This document shows, one piece after another, positions 1 through 7,839 of a stretch of DNA of 56,298 nucleotides (positions within the stretch are counted from its first letter, which is position 1; every line of letters begins with the position of its first letter). Both the position numbers and the translations under genes were made by a program. This stretch comes from Bacillota bacterium (GTDB lineage: Bacteria; Bacillota; Clostridia; Oscillospirales; Ruminococcaceae): positions 1 through 56,298 of the forward strand of contig JAEZCT010000010.1 in assembly GCA_023433405.1 (NCBI GenBank), written 5' to 3'. The notes under the pieces are model-generated. The model was given only the letters and a program-made list of their open reading frames with translations. It ran no database searches and was not told where the DNA came from.

Positions 1-387
1 TGCTTATTCACCGTAACTATATGGCCTTGCAACCTAAAAAGCGAAGTATCAAGTCTAACCTCCTAAGGTGCTTGGTCAGCGAACATGCTTTGTTGGAATT
101 GCTTAGGAGTTTGTGAAACTCACGTGACGCCGCGGCGTATTTTATTGCCGTCGAGCGGCTTCTCATAATATTCTATTCTGAAGAGCTTTTAAGCGAGCTA
201 ATACTCATCCCCTCAAAGGTGTAGAAGTTAAGATCCTTATCCGCGTAAAAACCCATAAACTAAAGCTTTATACACTATCCACTATCCACTTTGAAATCGG
301 ATAGTATAAGAAGCAATATGCCACTTGGTTAGCTACCGCTAACATCATAGCTTTTCTTTAACTATCTCTTCGTCAGGAGGCGTTACT
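1..387. other. Intergenic region upstream of the DUF3793 gene
   Basis: No coding region or tRNA is recognisable. There is an 8-bp inverted repeat (CTCCTAAG at 60-67, CTTAGGAG at 102-109) and a short hairpin just after it (AGTTT-GTG-AAACT, about 108-120), which might be part of a structured RNA or the tail of an upstream transcript. A diverged R1 repeat occupies 199-309. A dyad GTTAGC-TACC-GCTAAC lies at 328-343, shortly before the ribosome binding site of the next gene, and could be an operator. I do not recognise a known riboswitch class here. Confidence 0.4.
199..309. repeat. R1 palindromic repeat, copy A (diverged)
   Basis: The copy begins TAATACTCATCCCCTC and ends ATCGGATAGTATAA, the R1 terminal signatures, with the core CCCATAAACTAAAGC between them. 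A small tandem duplication of CACTATC is inserted in the right arm. Confidence 0.7.
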
Positions 388-945
388 ATGCAAAACCGAT
401 TTGAAAAAAGCCTGATAGAACAGTGCGCCCCCACTTTAGCGGGCATTAAACCCGGCAGCCTGTTCCACTACACCACCCAAGACGGCGAAAACCTGTTTTA
501 CATAATATGGGCTTGGAATAAAAGGCTTCAGAAGAAGGGGATTAAATTTTACCTGCTAAAGGAAAGCGCAGGCGGCGGGCATGTTTATGTGTACCGTCCC
601 GCACTTCTCACAAAGCTCCTTGCCGATCGCGAGGTGCGCGCCTTTTTATCTGCCAACGGCTATTATGACTGCTTAGAACCGGGTACCTGCCTTGCGCGGC
701 TGAGATCCCGCTTCGGGGACAAGGGGGGGTTTCCCCACGAAATCGGCGTTTTTTTAGGGTATCCCCTTCACGACGTAAAGGGCTTTATCGAAAATAAGGG
801 CAGCAACTTCAGCCTTTGCGGCATGTGGAAGGTTTACGACAACCTGCCAATGGCACAGAAGCTGTTTGACCAATACAAGCGATGCCGCAATAGCTACAGC
901 ACGCTGTATGAAAAAGGGCGCAGTATTTATAAGCTTGCGGTTTGA
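388..945 (+). CDS. DUF3793 family protein
   Basis: This 185-residue soluble protein resembles the DUF3793 family of anaerobic Firmicutes, whose biochemical function is not known to me. Visible features are an N-terminal CAPTLAGIKPGSLF stretch, a central GGGHVYVYRP segment, the motif FPHEIGVFLGYPLHDVKGFI at about residues 115-135, and a basic C-terminus containing YKRC. There is no signal peptide or membrane segment. The ATG start is set by AGGAGG seven bases upstream. The next gene, 45 bp downstream on the same strand, is a flavodoxin; members of this family are often found beside flavodoxin or iron-related genes, so a redox or metal-linked role is a guess from context only. Confidence 0.85.
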   Translation: MQNRFEKSLIEQCAPTLAGIKPGSLFHYTTQDGENLFYIIWAWNKRLQKKGIKFYLLKESAGGGHVYVYRPALLTKLLADREVRAFLSANGYYDCLEPGTCLARLRSRFGDKGGFPHEIGVFLGYPLHDVKGFIENKGSNFSLCGMWKVYDNLPMAQKLFDQYKRCRNSYSTLYEKGRSIYKLAV

Positions 946-990
946 CCCGTAAAGTTCCTTGTACTTTTAAGTAAAGAAAGGGTTTTTTTT

Positions 991-1419
991 ATGAGTAAGA
1001 TTGCGATTGTTTACTGGAGCGGAACCGGAAACACCGAGACCATGGCAAAGCAAATTGCCCAAGGAGTGCAGGACGCCGGAGCGGAGGCAGTGCTATTTTC
1101 CGCCGCCGATTTTACGCCGGACATGGTATCAAACTTTCATCGCCTGGCCTTTGGCTGCCCTTCAATGGGTGATGAGGTACTTGAAGAATCGGAATTTGAG
1201 CCGATGTTCTCTGCGGTGGAGCCGCAGCTTGCAGGGAAAGCAATAGCCCTGTTCGGCTCCTTCGGCTGGGGAGACGGGCAATGGATGCGCGACTGGCAGG
1301 GGCGGTGCTCGGCTGCGGGCATAACAATCCTGGGCGGAGAGGGGCTTATTCAAAACGACGCCCCTGACCAGGCGGGGCTTGAAAAATGCCATGCACTAGG
1401 CAAAGCCCTTGCCCAATAA
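991..1419 (+). CDS. Flavodoxin
   Basis: A short-chain flavodoxin of 142 residues, a cytosolic FMN-binding single- and two-electron carrier. The FMN phosphate-binding loop is visible at residues 8-14 (YWSGTGNTETMA), followed by the 50s-type GCPSMGDEVLEE segment and the LFGSFGWGDGQWM segment near residue 90, which shape the isoalloxazine site. An AAGAAAGGG ribosome binding site precedes the ATG by eight bases. It probably shares a transcript with the DUF3793 gene 45 bp upstream, and may replace ferredoxin under iron limitation (general family knowledge, not shown here). A copy of repeat R1 begins five bases after the stop. Confidence 0.93.
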   Translation: MSKIAIVYWSGTGNTETMAKQIAQGVQDAGAEAVLFSAADFTPDMVSNFHRLAFGCPSMGDEVLEESEFEPMFSAVEPQLAGKAIALFGSFGWGDGQWMRDWQGRCSAAGITILGGEGLIQNDAPDQAGLEKCHALGKALAQ

Positions 1420-1424
1420 CCTTT

Positions 1425-1529
1425 TATACTATTATCCGATTAAAAAGTGAATAAAAATCAAGTCAAAATCTTTAATTTATGGGTTTTCACGCGGATTTTT
1501 ATCGACTCTTTTTGAGGGGATTAGTATAA
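1425..1529. repeat. R1 palindromic repeat, copy B
   Basis: Full-length copy between the flavodoxin and mnmA. The left inner arm reads GTCAAAATC while the right reads GGGTTTTCAC, so this copy joins one half of each of the two inner-stem types and carries a mismatch there. Confidence 0.9.
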
Positions 1530-1538
1530 AGCATGAAT

Positions 1539-1585
1539 AGTATAGCCCCTGCAACGGATACAACTACCGTTGCAGGGGCTATACT
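1539..1585 (-). terminator. Perfect 19-bp stem-loop after mnmA
   Basis: Arms 1539-1557 and 1567-1585 are exact reverse complements around a 9-nt loop. The hairpin lies 23 bp past the mnmA stop and probably terminates mnmA transcription. A clean U-run is lacking on either side, so it may instead stabilise the 3' end or act bidirectionally against the flavodoxin transcript. Confidence 0.6.
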
Positions 1586-1607
1586 TATTCTGTTACCGTT
1601 TTCGTAC

Positions 1608-2711
1608 TCATTCTTCGTTTCGAAGCAGGTGGTTGCCAAACTCCGTGATGGTTCCGCCGCCCAGTATGCGGTCGGAGTCGTACAGCACCACCGCCTGCCC
1701 TCGGGTGATGGCACGCTGCGGGTGCCTAAAAATTACCCGCAGCGCGCCGTCCGGCTCCGGGTAAACCATTGCGCCATCCTCCCTATGGGAGTAGCGAATC
1801 TTTGCCGAGCAGGCAAACGGCCTTTGTACAGGCCGCCCATCTATCAGGTTGACGTCACGGGCAACCAGTGCGCGGGAGAACACCTCCGCCTCCTCGCCCA
1901 GCACCACAGTTCCCGCGGCGGCATCAATATCCGTCACAAACACGGGGCGCCCAAGGCTAATGCCCAGACCCTTTCGCTGGCCCACCGTAAAATGCTGCAC
2001 ACCGCCGTGTCTGCCGAGTATCTTGCCGGCTTTATCGGTAAATACTCCCTCCTTAGGGGGAGCGCCTGTGTACGCCGCAATGAAGGAAGCATAGTCGCCG
2101 TTAGGCACAAAGCAGATGTCCTGGCTATCGGGCTTACTCGCAACCAGCAGCCCATTCTCCTCCGCAAGCGCGCGAACGGCTGGCTTTTCATATTCGCCCA
2201 AAGGCAGGAGGAGATGGGATAGTGACTGCTGTGTGAGGTGGTAGAGCACATAGCTTTGGTCCTTGTGTGGGTGCAGGGCGCGCAGCAGCGCAAACCTGCC
2301 CTCCGGGGTGGTCACCGCGCGGGCATAATGTCCGGTAGCAATGTAATCAAAGCCCATGGATTGCGCGGCGCTTAAAAAGGCCTCGAACTTTATGTGGCGG
2401 TTGCAGGCAATGCAGGGGTTTGGGGTGGCACCTGAAAGGTACTCGCGCACAAACGGGTCGATAATCCATTCCCGGAACTGGTCCTTATAGTTAAGCACAT
2501 AATGCGGGATGCCCAGCCGGTCGCATACCAGCCGCGCGTCGTTAATATCATCCGCCGAGCAGCAGCGGGACTGGCCCTCCAGCAGCAAATCACTCTCGCA
2601 GAACAGGTGAAAGGTTGCGCCCACTACCTCATACCCCTGCCGCTGCAACAGGAGTGCCGCCGCCGAGCTGTCTACGCCCCCGCTCATCCCCACCATCACA
2701 CGCTTTGCCAT
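1608..2711 (-). CDS. mnmA: tRNA-specific 2-thiouridylase MnmA
   Basis: MnmA adenylates and thiolates uridine 34 of tRNA-Lys, -Glu and -Gln, taking sulfur from a persulfide relay. The N-terminal PP-loop GMSGGVDSSAAALLL marks the ATP pyrophosphatase domain. TPNPCIACNRHIKF near residue 100 carries the first catalytic cysteine, ATGHYAR lies close by, and SQDICFVPNGDY near residue 200 carries the persulfide cysteine. The length of 367 residues is normal. I chose the ATG at 2711 because AGAGGG lies nine bases upstream; an ATG three codons earlier abuts that site directly. The gene appears monocistronic, between an R1 repeat upstream and a stable stem-loop downstream. Confidence 0.96.
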   Translation of the reverse strand: MAKRVMVGMSGGVDSSAAALLLQRQGYEVVGATFHLFCESDLLLEGQSRCCSADDINDARLVCDRLGIPHYVLNYKDQFREWIIDPFVREYLSGATPNPCIACNRHIKFEAFLSAAQSMGFDYIATGHYARAVTTPEGRFALLRALHPHKDQSYVLYHLTQQSLSHLLLPLGEYEKPAVRALAEENGLLVASKPDSQDICFVPNGDYASFIAAYTGAPPKEGVFTDKAGKILGRHGGVQHFTVGQRKGLGISLGRPVFVTDIDAAAGTVVLGEEAEVFSRALVARDVNLIDGRPVQRPFACSAKIRYSHREDGAMVYPEPDGALRVIFRHPQRAITRGQAVVLYDSDRILGGGTITEFGNHLLRNEE

Positions 2712-2768
2712 ACCCGTCATCCCTCTCTATCCTAAATCCTACACTTATAAATCGCATGTTAATACTAA

Positions 2769-2870
2769 TACTAATATCCGATTTAAAAGAGTATAAAAAT
2801 CAAGTGAAAAGCTTTAATTTATGGGTTTTCACGCGGATTTTTATCGACTCTTTTTAAGGGGATTAGTATA
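2769..2870. repeat. R1 palindromic repeat, copy C
   Basis: Full-length copy that is almost identical to copy F at 24867-24968. It lies between the mnmA start and the terminator of the next gene, and ends in ATTAGTATAAT. Confidence 0.92.
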
Positions 2871-2900
2871 ATACCCCTCAAATATGCAGGTAAAAATCAT

Positions 2901-2937
2901 GAAAAAACAGACCAAACGGCGCCCCATCTGGTCTGTT
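2901..2937 (-). terminator. Rho-independent terminator of the zinc-ribbon gene
   Basis: On the minus strand an 8-bp stem ACAGACCA/TGGTCTGT with a GC-rich loop is followed by six T residues. It lies about 50 bp past the stop at 2990. Confidence 0.88.
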
Positions 2938-2989
2938 AATCCCTATTCGGTGTGCGTTTGCTCCCGTTTTGCGCAAAGGCGCGACGGGT

Positions 2990-3439
2990 TTATTCCTGCT
3001 CGGTTTCCTCGGTTTCTTCCTCGTCGTCGAAGTCGAACTCCAGCTTTTCGCCGCAGTTGGGGCAATCGATTTCGCCCTCTTCGAGCATGGATTCGTTGAT
3101 GCAGATGGTGTCGCCGCAGCTGGGGCAAACAACCTCGTAAAGCCCTTCTCCATCCTCATCACAACAGCCGCAGTCGCAATCACAGTCGTGATCGTCTTCG
3201 TCGTCCTCGTCGTCGTCCAGCTCGTAATAATCCTCTTCGAGCAGGCCAAGGTCCTCATCCAAAGCATCCACATGGTCGTAAAGCTCGCTTAACTCGTCCT
3301 GCGTATCCGAAAGATCACTGGCAAGCTCGTCTAGTACCTCGATAATCACCTTAAAAATCTTACCCTCATGGGTTGCGTCGTCTACGCCAAGGCCTTCCAT
3401 CAAACCCTTTAGGTATGCTACGCGTTCTACAGCAGTCAT
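2990..3439 (-). CDS. CD1247 N-terminal domain / zinc-ribbon acidic protein
   Basis: This 149-residue protein resembles the clostridial family named after C. difficile CD1247. Residues 1-60 form the conserved helical domain (MTAVERVAYLKGLMEGLGVD and a following helix). An extremely acidic stretch (ELDDDEDDEDD) leads into a cysteine cluster DCDCDCGCCDEDG. A zinc ribbon follows, with CPSC and CPNC knuckles, then a glutamate-rich tail. No enzymatic motif is visible and the function is unknown to me. The start has an AAGGAGG site nine bases upstream. It is transcribed after efp, 53 bp away, and ends at a strong terminator. Confidence 0.85.
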   Translation of the reverse strand: MTAVERVAYLKGLMEGLGVDDATHEGKIFKVIIEVLDELASDLSDTQDELSELYDHVDALDEDLGLLEEDYYELDDDEDDEDDHDCDCDCGCCDEDGEGLYEVVCPSCGDTICINESMLEEGEIDCPNCGEKLEFDFDDEEETEETEQE

Positions 3440-3492
3440 TGCCCACAGCCTCCTTACAACCTATTTCGTTTTGTTCCATTAAAGTATTGCCG

Positions 3493-4050
3493 TTAGGCTC
3501 TTTCCATATACTCGCCAACGCGGGTATCTACGCGAATTATCTCGCCCTCATTAATAAACAGCGGCACGCGGATCTCGGCACCGGTCTCAAGCTTTGCGGG
3601 CTTGAGCGTGTTGGTGGCGGTATCGCCCTTCACACCCGGCTCGGTTTCAATAATCTTTAGCTCTACAAAAAACGGCGGCTCAACGCCGAACACGCTGCCT
3701 TTGTAGGATAGCACCATGACATCGGTGTTCTCTTTTACAAACTTAAAGTTATCGCCCAAGGTATTCCCGCCTACAGGCATTTGCTCGTAGGTCTCGTTAT
3801 CCATAAAGTAGTAGAGCTCGCCTTCCTGGTACAAATACTGCATGTTGCGGCGCTCGATGTGCGCAAGGGGGTATTTGTCGTTGGGGTTAAAGGTTCTTTC
3901 CACAACGGAGCCTGTAATCACGTTTTTAATCTTGGTGCGAACAAACGCCGCGCCCTTGCCGGGTTTTACATGCTGGAACTCGATAATCTGAACAACGTTG
4001 CCATCCATATCAAAGGTAACGCCGTTTCTAAAATCACCTGCTGTAACCAT
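3493..4050 (-). CDS. efp: Elongation factor P
   Basis: EF-P binds between the P and E sites of the ribosome and relieves stalling at polyproline stretches. The 185-residue length is typical, with a KOW-like N-terminal domain and two OB-fold domains. The loop HVKPGKGAAFVRTK carries the conserved lysine at about position 32 that is modified in some bacteria. The closing GEIIRVDTRVGEYMERA matches the family's C-terminal signature. The start ATG follows GGAGGG by 11 bases. A good sigma-A type promoter lies about 100 bp upstream, and the downstream gene is the CD1247-type protein. Confidence 0.97.
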   Translation of the reverse strand: MVTAGDFRNGVTFDMDGNVVQIIEFQHVKPGKGAAFVRTKIKNVITGSVVERTFNPNDKYPLAHIERRNMQYLYQEGELYYFMDNETYEQMPVGGNTLGDNFKFVKENTDVMVLSYKGSVFGVEPPFFVELKIIETEPGVKGDTATNTLKPAKLETGAEIRVPLFINEGEIIRVDTRVGEYMERA

Positions 4051-4140
4051 AAATTCTATAGCCCTCCATCAACTTCAGCGTTACAAAACATGTTGCACCC
4101 ACAACGCATCGTGTACACTGTATTAATCTACAACATTCTA

Positions 4141-4169
4141 AGTTTATATGATAATGTCGGACATTTCAA
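4141..4169 (-). promoter_or_regulatory. Probable sigma-A promoter of efp
   Basis: On the minus strand TTGAAA (4164-4169) and TAAACT (4141-4146) are separated by 17 bp, about 90 bp before the efp start codon. Confidence 0.5.
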
Positions 4170-4227
4170 GTGTTAATTTGGATTTTATCAATAAAATTAT
4201 CATACCTGCTTATACCATGGGGTATGC

Positions 4228-4278
4228 AAAATAGAAAGGCTTATTACTGCGCCCCCATGACAGGCTCAGTAATAAGCC
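4228..4278 (-). terminator. Terminator after the lipoprotein gene
   Basis: A perfect 12-bp stem (4238-4249 with 4267-4278) is followed on the minus strand by TTTCTATTTTG. It ends the transcript of the lipoprotein gene and possibly the whole leuS operon. Confidence 0.8.
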
Positions 4279-4305
4279 GCATAAATATGGTAATGCTTAC
4301 AAAGC

Positions 4306-4902
4306 TCATCCCACAGGAGGCGTTACAAGACCTATGCCCGCGCCGCCAGTTCCTTGCGAAATTACACTATAGGTCTTTTCAGCAGTCCTTTGAATACGAA
4401 ATTCCAGATATGCTCCCGAATAACCATTGTTTCCATCATATTCTCCGTTTGCACTTAAATGGTAAGTACCCAGCTTGCCTACAACATAATGATAATCGTA
4501 TTCAAAAGCTACGGCAAACTCCTCAATCGTCCCCGCTATTACAGTAATTTGATTAGTACGGTAATCCGCCAGCTGATGGTACTTGGGAAGCGAAGAATCC
4601 ACAAAACGGTCAAGATACTGTTCGAGCAGCATTTTACCTATCTCCGCCAAATTCGAAGAATCGGTCATAATGGATAAAGGCTGTCCTATCACTTCTGGTT
4701 GTGGGGGTATTTCAACCTGCAGCTCGGAAAAAGCGGAGCTGCTTGGAATTGGCAGTGAGGATTCATGCGGGATATCTTTGCTCGAAAAACTCTCCTGCCT
4801 CATTTCCTCACAGGTTACGAATGTGTCATTTTCTCTTATTGAGGAACAGCCGGTTAAAGAAAACAACATTATTAAAATGACCAAGATAATGGCTTTTCTC
4901 AT
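4306..4902 (-). CDS. Putative lipoprotein of unknown function
   Basis: This 198-residue protein has a classical lipoprotein signal: a basic start, a hydrophobic run and the lipobox LTGC with Cys19 as the lipidated residue. A Ser/Pro/Glu-rich linker (about 30-75) follows. The C-terminal part contains a possible small globular domain with YDYHYVVGKLGTYHLSANG and a glycine-rich end. I do not recognise a family. Codon use and base composition are visibly more AT-rich than the flanking leuS and efp genes, suggesting a recent arrival. It lies 36 bp after leuS and may be read with it; GAGAG precedes the ATG. Confidence 0.75.
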   Translation of the reverse strand: MRKAIILVILIMLFSLTGCSSIRENDTFVTCEEMRQESFSSKDIPHESSLPIPSSSAFSELQVEIPPQPEVIGQPLSIMTDSSNLAEIGKMLLEQYLDRFVDSSLPKYHQLADYRTNQITVIAGTIEEFAVAFEYDYHYVVGKLGTYHLSANGEYDGNNGYSGAYLEFRIQRTAEKTYSVISQGTGGAGIGLVTPPVG

Positions 4903-4938
4903 ACATAATTCTCTCTTTTGCCATTATTATTTTTTGAG

Positions 4939-7347
4939 TTACTTGACCACCAGGTTGACCAGCTTGCCCGGTACATACAGCTCCTTGACAATTTGCCGAC
5001 CCGCAAGCTCCGCCGCAATTTTGGGGATAGCCTTTGCACCCGCAAGCACGGCGGGGGCAGCCTCGTCCGCGGCAATCAGGATGCGGTCGCGAATCTTGCC
5101 GTTTACCTGCACCGCAATCTCCACCGTGTTCTCATGGCACTTCGCTTCATCGTACCGCACCCATTTGCCCCGCGCCAGAATGCCCGTAAAGCCGTTTTTC
5201 TCCCACAGCTCCTCGGTAATGTGAGGCGCGAAGGGGTTTACCATCGTTAAAAAGGCGGCAAGCTCCGCGCGGTTAATCCCCCCTGCCTTATTGATATCGT
5301 TTAACAGCGACATCAGCGCGGCAATGGCGGTATTAAACTTGAGACTTTCAATATCCTCACTGACCTTTTTAATGGTCTTGTGGAATGCGGTCTCAAGCTC
5401 GGGGCGGAAATTATCCCCCGTGGTTACCTCCTCCGAAAGCTCCCATACCCGGTCTAGGAAACGGCGGCAGCCCCGGATGGACGCGGTATTCCACGGCGCG
5501 CTCTTTTCAAAGTCGCCGATAAACATCTCGTACAGGCGCATGGTGTCCGCGCCGTATTCGCCGATGATTTCATCGGGGTTTACCACGTTGCCGCGGGATT
5601 TGCTCATCTTCTCGCCGTTTTCGCCGAGAATCATGCCATGGCTGGTGCGCTTTGCGTAAGGCTCTGGGGTAGGCACTACGCCGATATCAAACAGGAACTT
5701 ATGCCAGAAGCGGGAGTACAACAGGTGCAGTGTGGTATGCTCCATACCGCCGTTGTACCAGTTTACCGGCGTCCAGTACTCAAGCGCCTCCTTGGAGGCG
5801 ACGCCGGTGGTGCAGGTGGGGTCGGTGTAACGCAGAAAGTACCAGGACGAGCCCGCCCACTGGGGCATGGTGTCGGTCTCGCGCTTTGCGGGTCCGCCGC
5901 AGCAGGGGCAGGTGGTGTTCACCCACTCGTCTATTTTGGCGAGGGGCGACTCGCCCGTCTCGGTCTGCTCGTAGGAATCGATGTGGGGGAGCTTCAGGGG
6001 CAGCTCGCTCTCGGGCACAGGCACAAAGCCGCATTTGTCGCAGATAACAATGGGAATCGGCTCGCCCCAGTACCGCTGACGGGAGAATACCCAGTCGCGC
6101 AGCTTAAAGTTTACCTTCGGCTCTCCCTTTTTGTGGTCGGCAAGCCATGCGATAATCTTCTCCTTCGCATCCTCTACACTCAGGCCGTCAAGAATGCCGG
6201 AGTTAACCAGCACACCGGTGGCGCAGTCGGTGAAGGCCTCGTTCTGTACGTCGCCGCCCTTTACCACCTCTATGATAGGCAAGCCAAACTTTTTGGCAAA
6301 CTCCCAGTCGCGGGTGTCGTGGGCGGGCACCGCCATAATCGCGCCGGTGCCGTAGCTTGTGAGCACATAGTCGGCAATATAGATGGGGATTTGTGTATCG
6401 TTAACAGGGTTTATTGCCATAACGCCCTCGAGCAGCACACCGGTTTTATCCTTGGCGACCTCGGTGCGGTCAAAGTCCGATTTTTTGGCGGCCTCCTCGC
6501 GATAGGCACTTACGGCATCCATATTCTTTAAAAGCGGCGCCCATTTTTCCACCAGCTCATGTTCGGGGGAAACAACCATATATGTCGCGCCAAACAGGGT
6601 ATCGGGGCGCGTGGTAAAGACCCTGAGCGTGTCCCCCGCCGTGGTGGTAAAATCCACCTCCGCGCCGGTGGAGCGTCCAATCCAGTTGCGCTGGGATATC
6701 TTGACGCGCTCGATGTAATCGACTGACTCCAAATCATCCAAGAGACGCTGCGCATACTCGGTAATCTTTAGCATCCACTGGCTTTTTACGCGGCGCACAA
6801 CCTGACCTCCGCACCGCTCACAGCCGCCGTTAACTACCTCTTCGTTGGCAAGCACAACCTTGCAGCTTGTGCACCAGTTAACCGCCATCTCTTTTTTATA
6901 GGCAAGACCCTTTTCAAACAGCTTTAAAAAGATCCACTGCGTCCAGCGAAAGTAATCGGGGTCGGTGGTGTTAATCTCCCGGTTCCAGTCAAAGGAAAGC
7001 CCCAGGGATTTAAGCTGGGTCTTAAAGCGCGCAATGTTGTTTTGGGTTACAACCTCGGGGTGGATGTGGTTTTTCATCGCGTAGTTCTCGGTGGGCAGAC
7101 CAAACGCGTCCCAGCCCATGGGGTACAGCACGTTATAGCCCTCCAGCCGCTTTTTGCGGGCCACAATATCAAGCGCCGTGTAGGAACGGGGATGCCCGAC
7201 GTGCAAGCCCTGCCCCGACGGGTACGGGAATTCCACCAGCGCGTAGTATTTGGGGCGGGTATAATCCTGCGTCGCGGCAAAAACATCCTCTTTATCCCAG
7301 ACGCGCTGCCATTTTTGTTCTACTTCTTTAAAGCTTTCATACTTCAT
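4939..7347 (-). CDS. leuS: Leucyl-tRNA synthetase
   Basis: Class I aminoacyl-tRNA synthetase charging tRNA-Leu in the cytosol; the 802-residue length is normal. The HIGH-type motif appears as PYPSGQGLHVGH at about 40-51. A zinc-binding CTSC/CERC insert follows near 160. The CP1 editing domain is marked by TTRPDTLFGATY and VPAHDTRDWEFA, the aspartate pair of post-transfer editing. GENGEKMSKSRGNV near residue 580 is the KMSKS loop, and the C-terminal VQVNGKIRDRI belongs to the leucyl-specific extension. It is the last housekeeping gene of the nadD-LCP-rsfS-leuS series. No T-box leader fits into the 55-bp gap upstream. Confidence 0.98.
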   Translation of the reverse strand: MKYESFKEVEQKWQRVWDKEDVFAATQDYTRPKYYALVEFPYPSGQGLHVGHPRSYTALDIVARKKRLEGYNVLYPMGWDAFGLPTENYAMKNHIHPEVVTQNNIARFKTQLKSLGLSFDWNREINTTDPDYFRWTQWIFLKLFEKGLAYKKEMAVNWCTSCKVVLANEEVVNGGCERCGGQVVRRVKSQWMLKITEYAQRLLDDLESVDYIERVKISQRNWIGRSTGAEVDFTTTAGDTLRVFTTRPDTLFGATYMVVSPEHELVEKWAPLLKNMDAVSAYREEAAKKSDFDRTEVAKDKTGVLLEGVMAINPVNDTQIPIYIADYVLTSYGTGAIMAVPAHDTRDWEFAKKFGLPIIEVVKGGDVQNEAFTDCATGVLVNSGILDGLSVEDAKEKIIAWLADHKKGEPKVNFKLRDWVFSRQRYWGEPIPIVICDKCGFVPVPESELPLKLPHIDSYEQTETGESPLAKIDEWVNTTCPCCGGPAKRETDTMPQWAGSSWYFLRYTDPTCTTGVASKEALEYWTPVNWYNGGMEHTTLHLLYSRFWHKFLFDIGVVPTPEPYAKRTSHGMILGENGEKMSKSRGNVVNPDEIIGEYGADTMRLYEMFIGDFEKSAPWNTASIRGCRRFLDRVWELSEEVTTGDNFRPELETAFHKTIKKVSEDIESLKFNTAIAALMSLLNDINKAGGINRAELAAFLTMVNPFAPHITEELWEKNGFTGILARGKWVRYDEAKCHENTVEIAVQVNGKIRDRILIAADEAAPAVLAGAKAIPKIAAELAGRQIVKELYVPGKLVNLVVK

Positions 7348-7402
7348 GTTTTATGGTCATTCCTTTCAAAAAGTCCGCGCCTTGCCTTTTTCGCTTTTTC
7401 CA

Positions 7403-7762
7403 CTATGCCTGTGTCAGCCAGCTTTGCAGGTCGATGCGTTCCCCGTCCGCCCACAGGTGTTCAAGGTCGTAAAACCTGCGGGATTCAGGATAGAATACAT
7501 GTAGGATTACGTCGCCATAATCCAGCGCAATCCATTGCGCGCCGGTGTAGCCCTCTATAAAGGCAGGGGCAATCCCCTGCTGTTTTAGCCTAAACTCCAC
7601 GTCGTCTGCCAGGCTTTTTACATGGGTGGAGCTGGTGCCTGAGGCGACAATAAAGTAATCGGTGATGACGGTGATATCCCGTACCCGCAGTACACTGATA
7701 TCCACTGCCTTTTTTTCGTCGAGTACTGCTACAATGCGTTTTGCGGTTTCCAATGCGGTCAT
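7403..7762 (-). CDS. rsfS: Ribosome silencing factor RsfS
   Basis: The 119-residue RsfS/Iojap protein binds ribosomal protein uL14 on the large subunit and blocks joining of the small subunit under nutrient limitation. The family signature is visible as DISVLRVRDITVITDYFIVASGTS, with EGYTGAQWIALDYGDVILHVFYPESRRFYDLEHLW after it. GGGGAGG lies 12 bases before the ATG. The position between an LCP gene and leuS, downstream of nadD-yqeK, is the usual Firmicute order. Confidence 0.96.
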   Translation of the reverse strand: MTALETAKRIVAVLDEKKAVDISVLRVRDITVITDYFIVASGTSSTHVKSLADDVEFRLKQQGIAPAFIEGYTGAQWIALDYGDVILHVFYPESRRFYDLEHLWADGERIDLQSWLTQA

Positions 7763-7839
7763 GTAGGTAAAATTCCTCCCCTGTTTTAGGCTGATTTTCT
7801 ATCGCAAACACCCGCTTAGCGGGTGTTGTACCATGCGGC

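Noticed and set aside
1..387. tRNA, rRNA or known riboswitch at the left edge
   Set aside because: No T-arm, cloverleaf, rRNA signature or recognisable aptamer core was found; only short hairpins are seen.
1533..2222. Open frame of 229 codons on the plus strand
   Set aside because: Begins in the stem-loop after mnmA and runs antisense through mnmA; no ribosome binding site and no family features.
2615..2857. Open frames that end in the same 29-residue peptide at three loci (also 24674-24955 and 41014-41265)
   Set aside because: The shared peptide is the translation of repeat R1 and not a protein domain; the upstream parts are antisense or unrelated.
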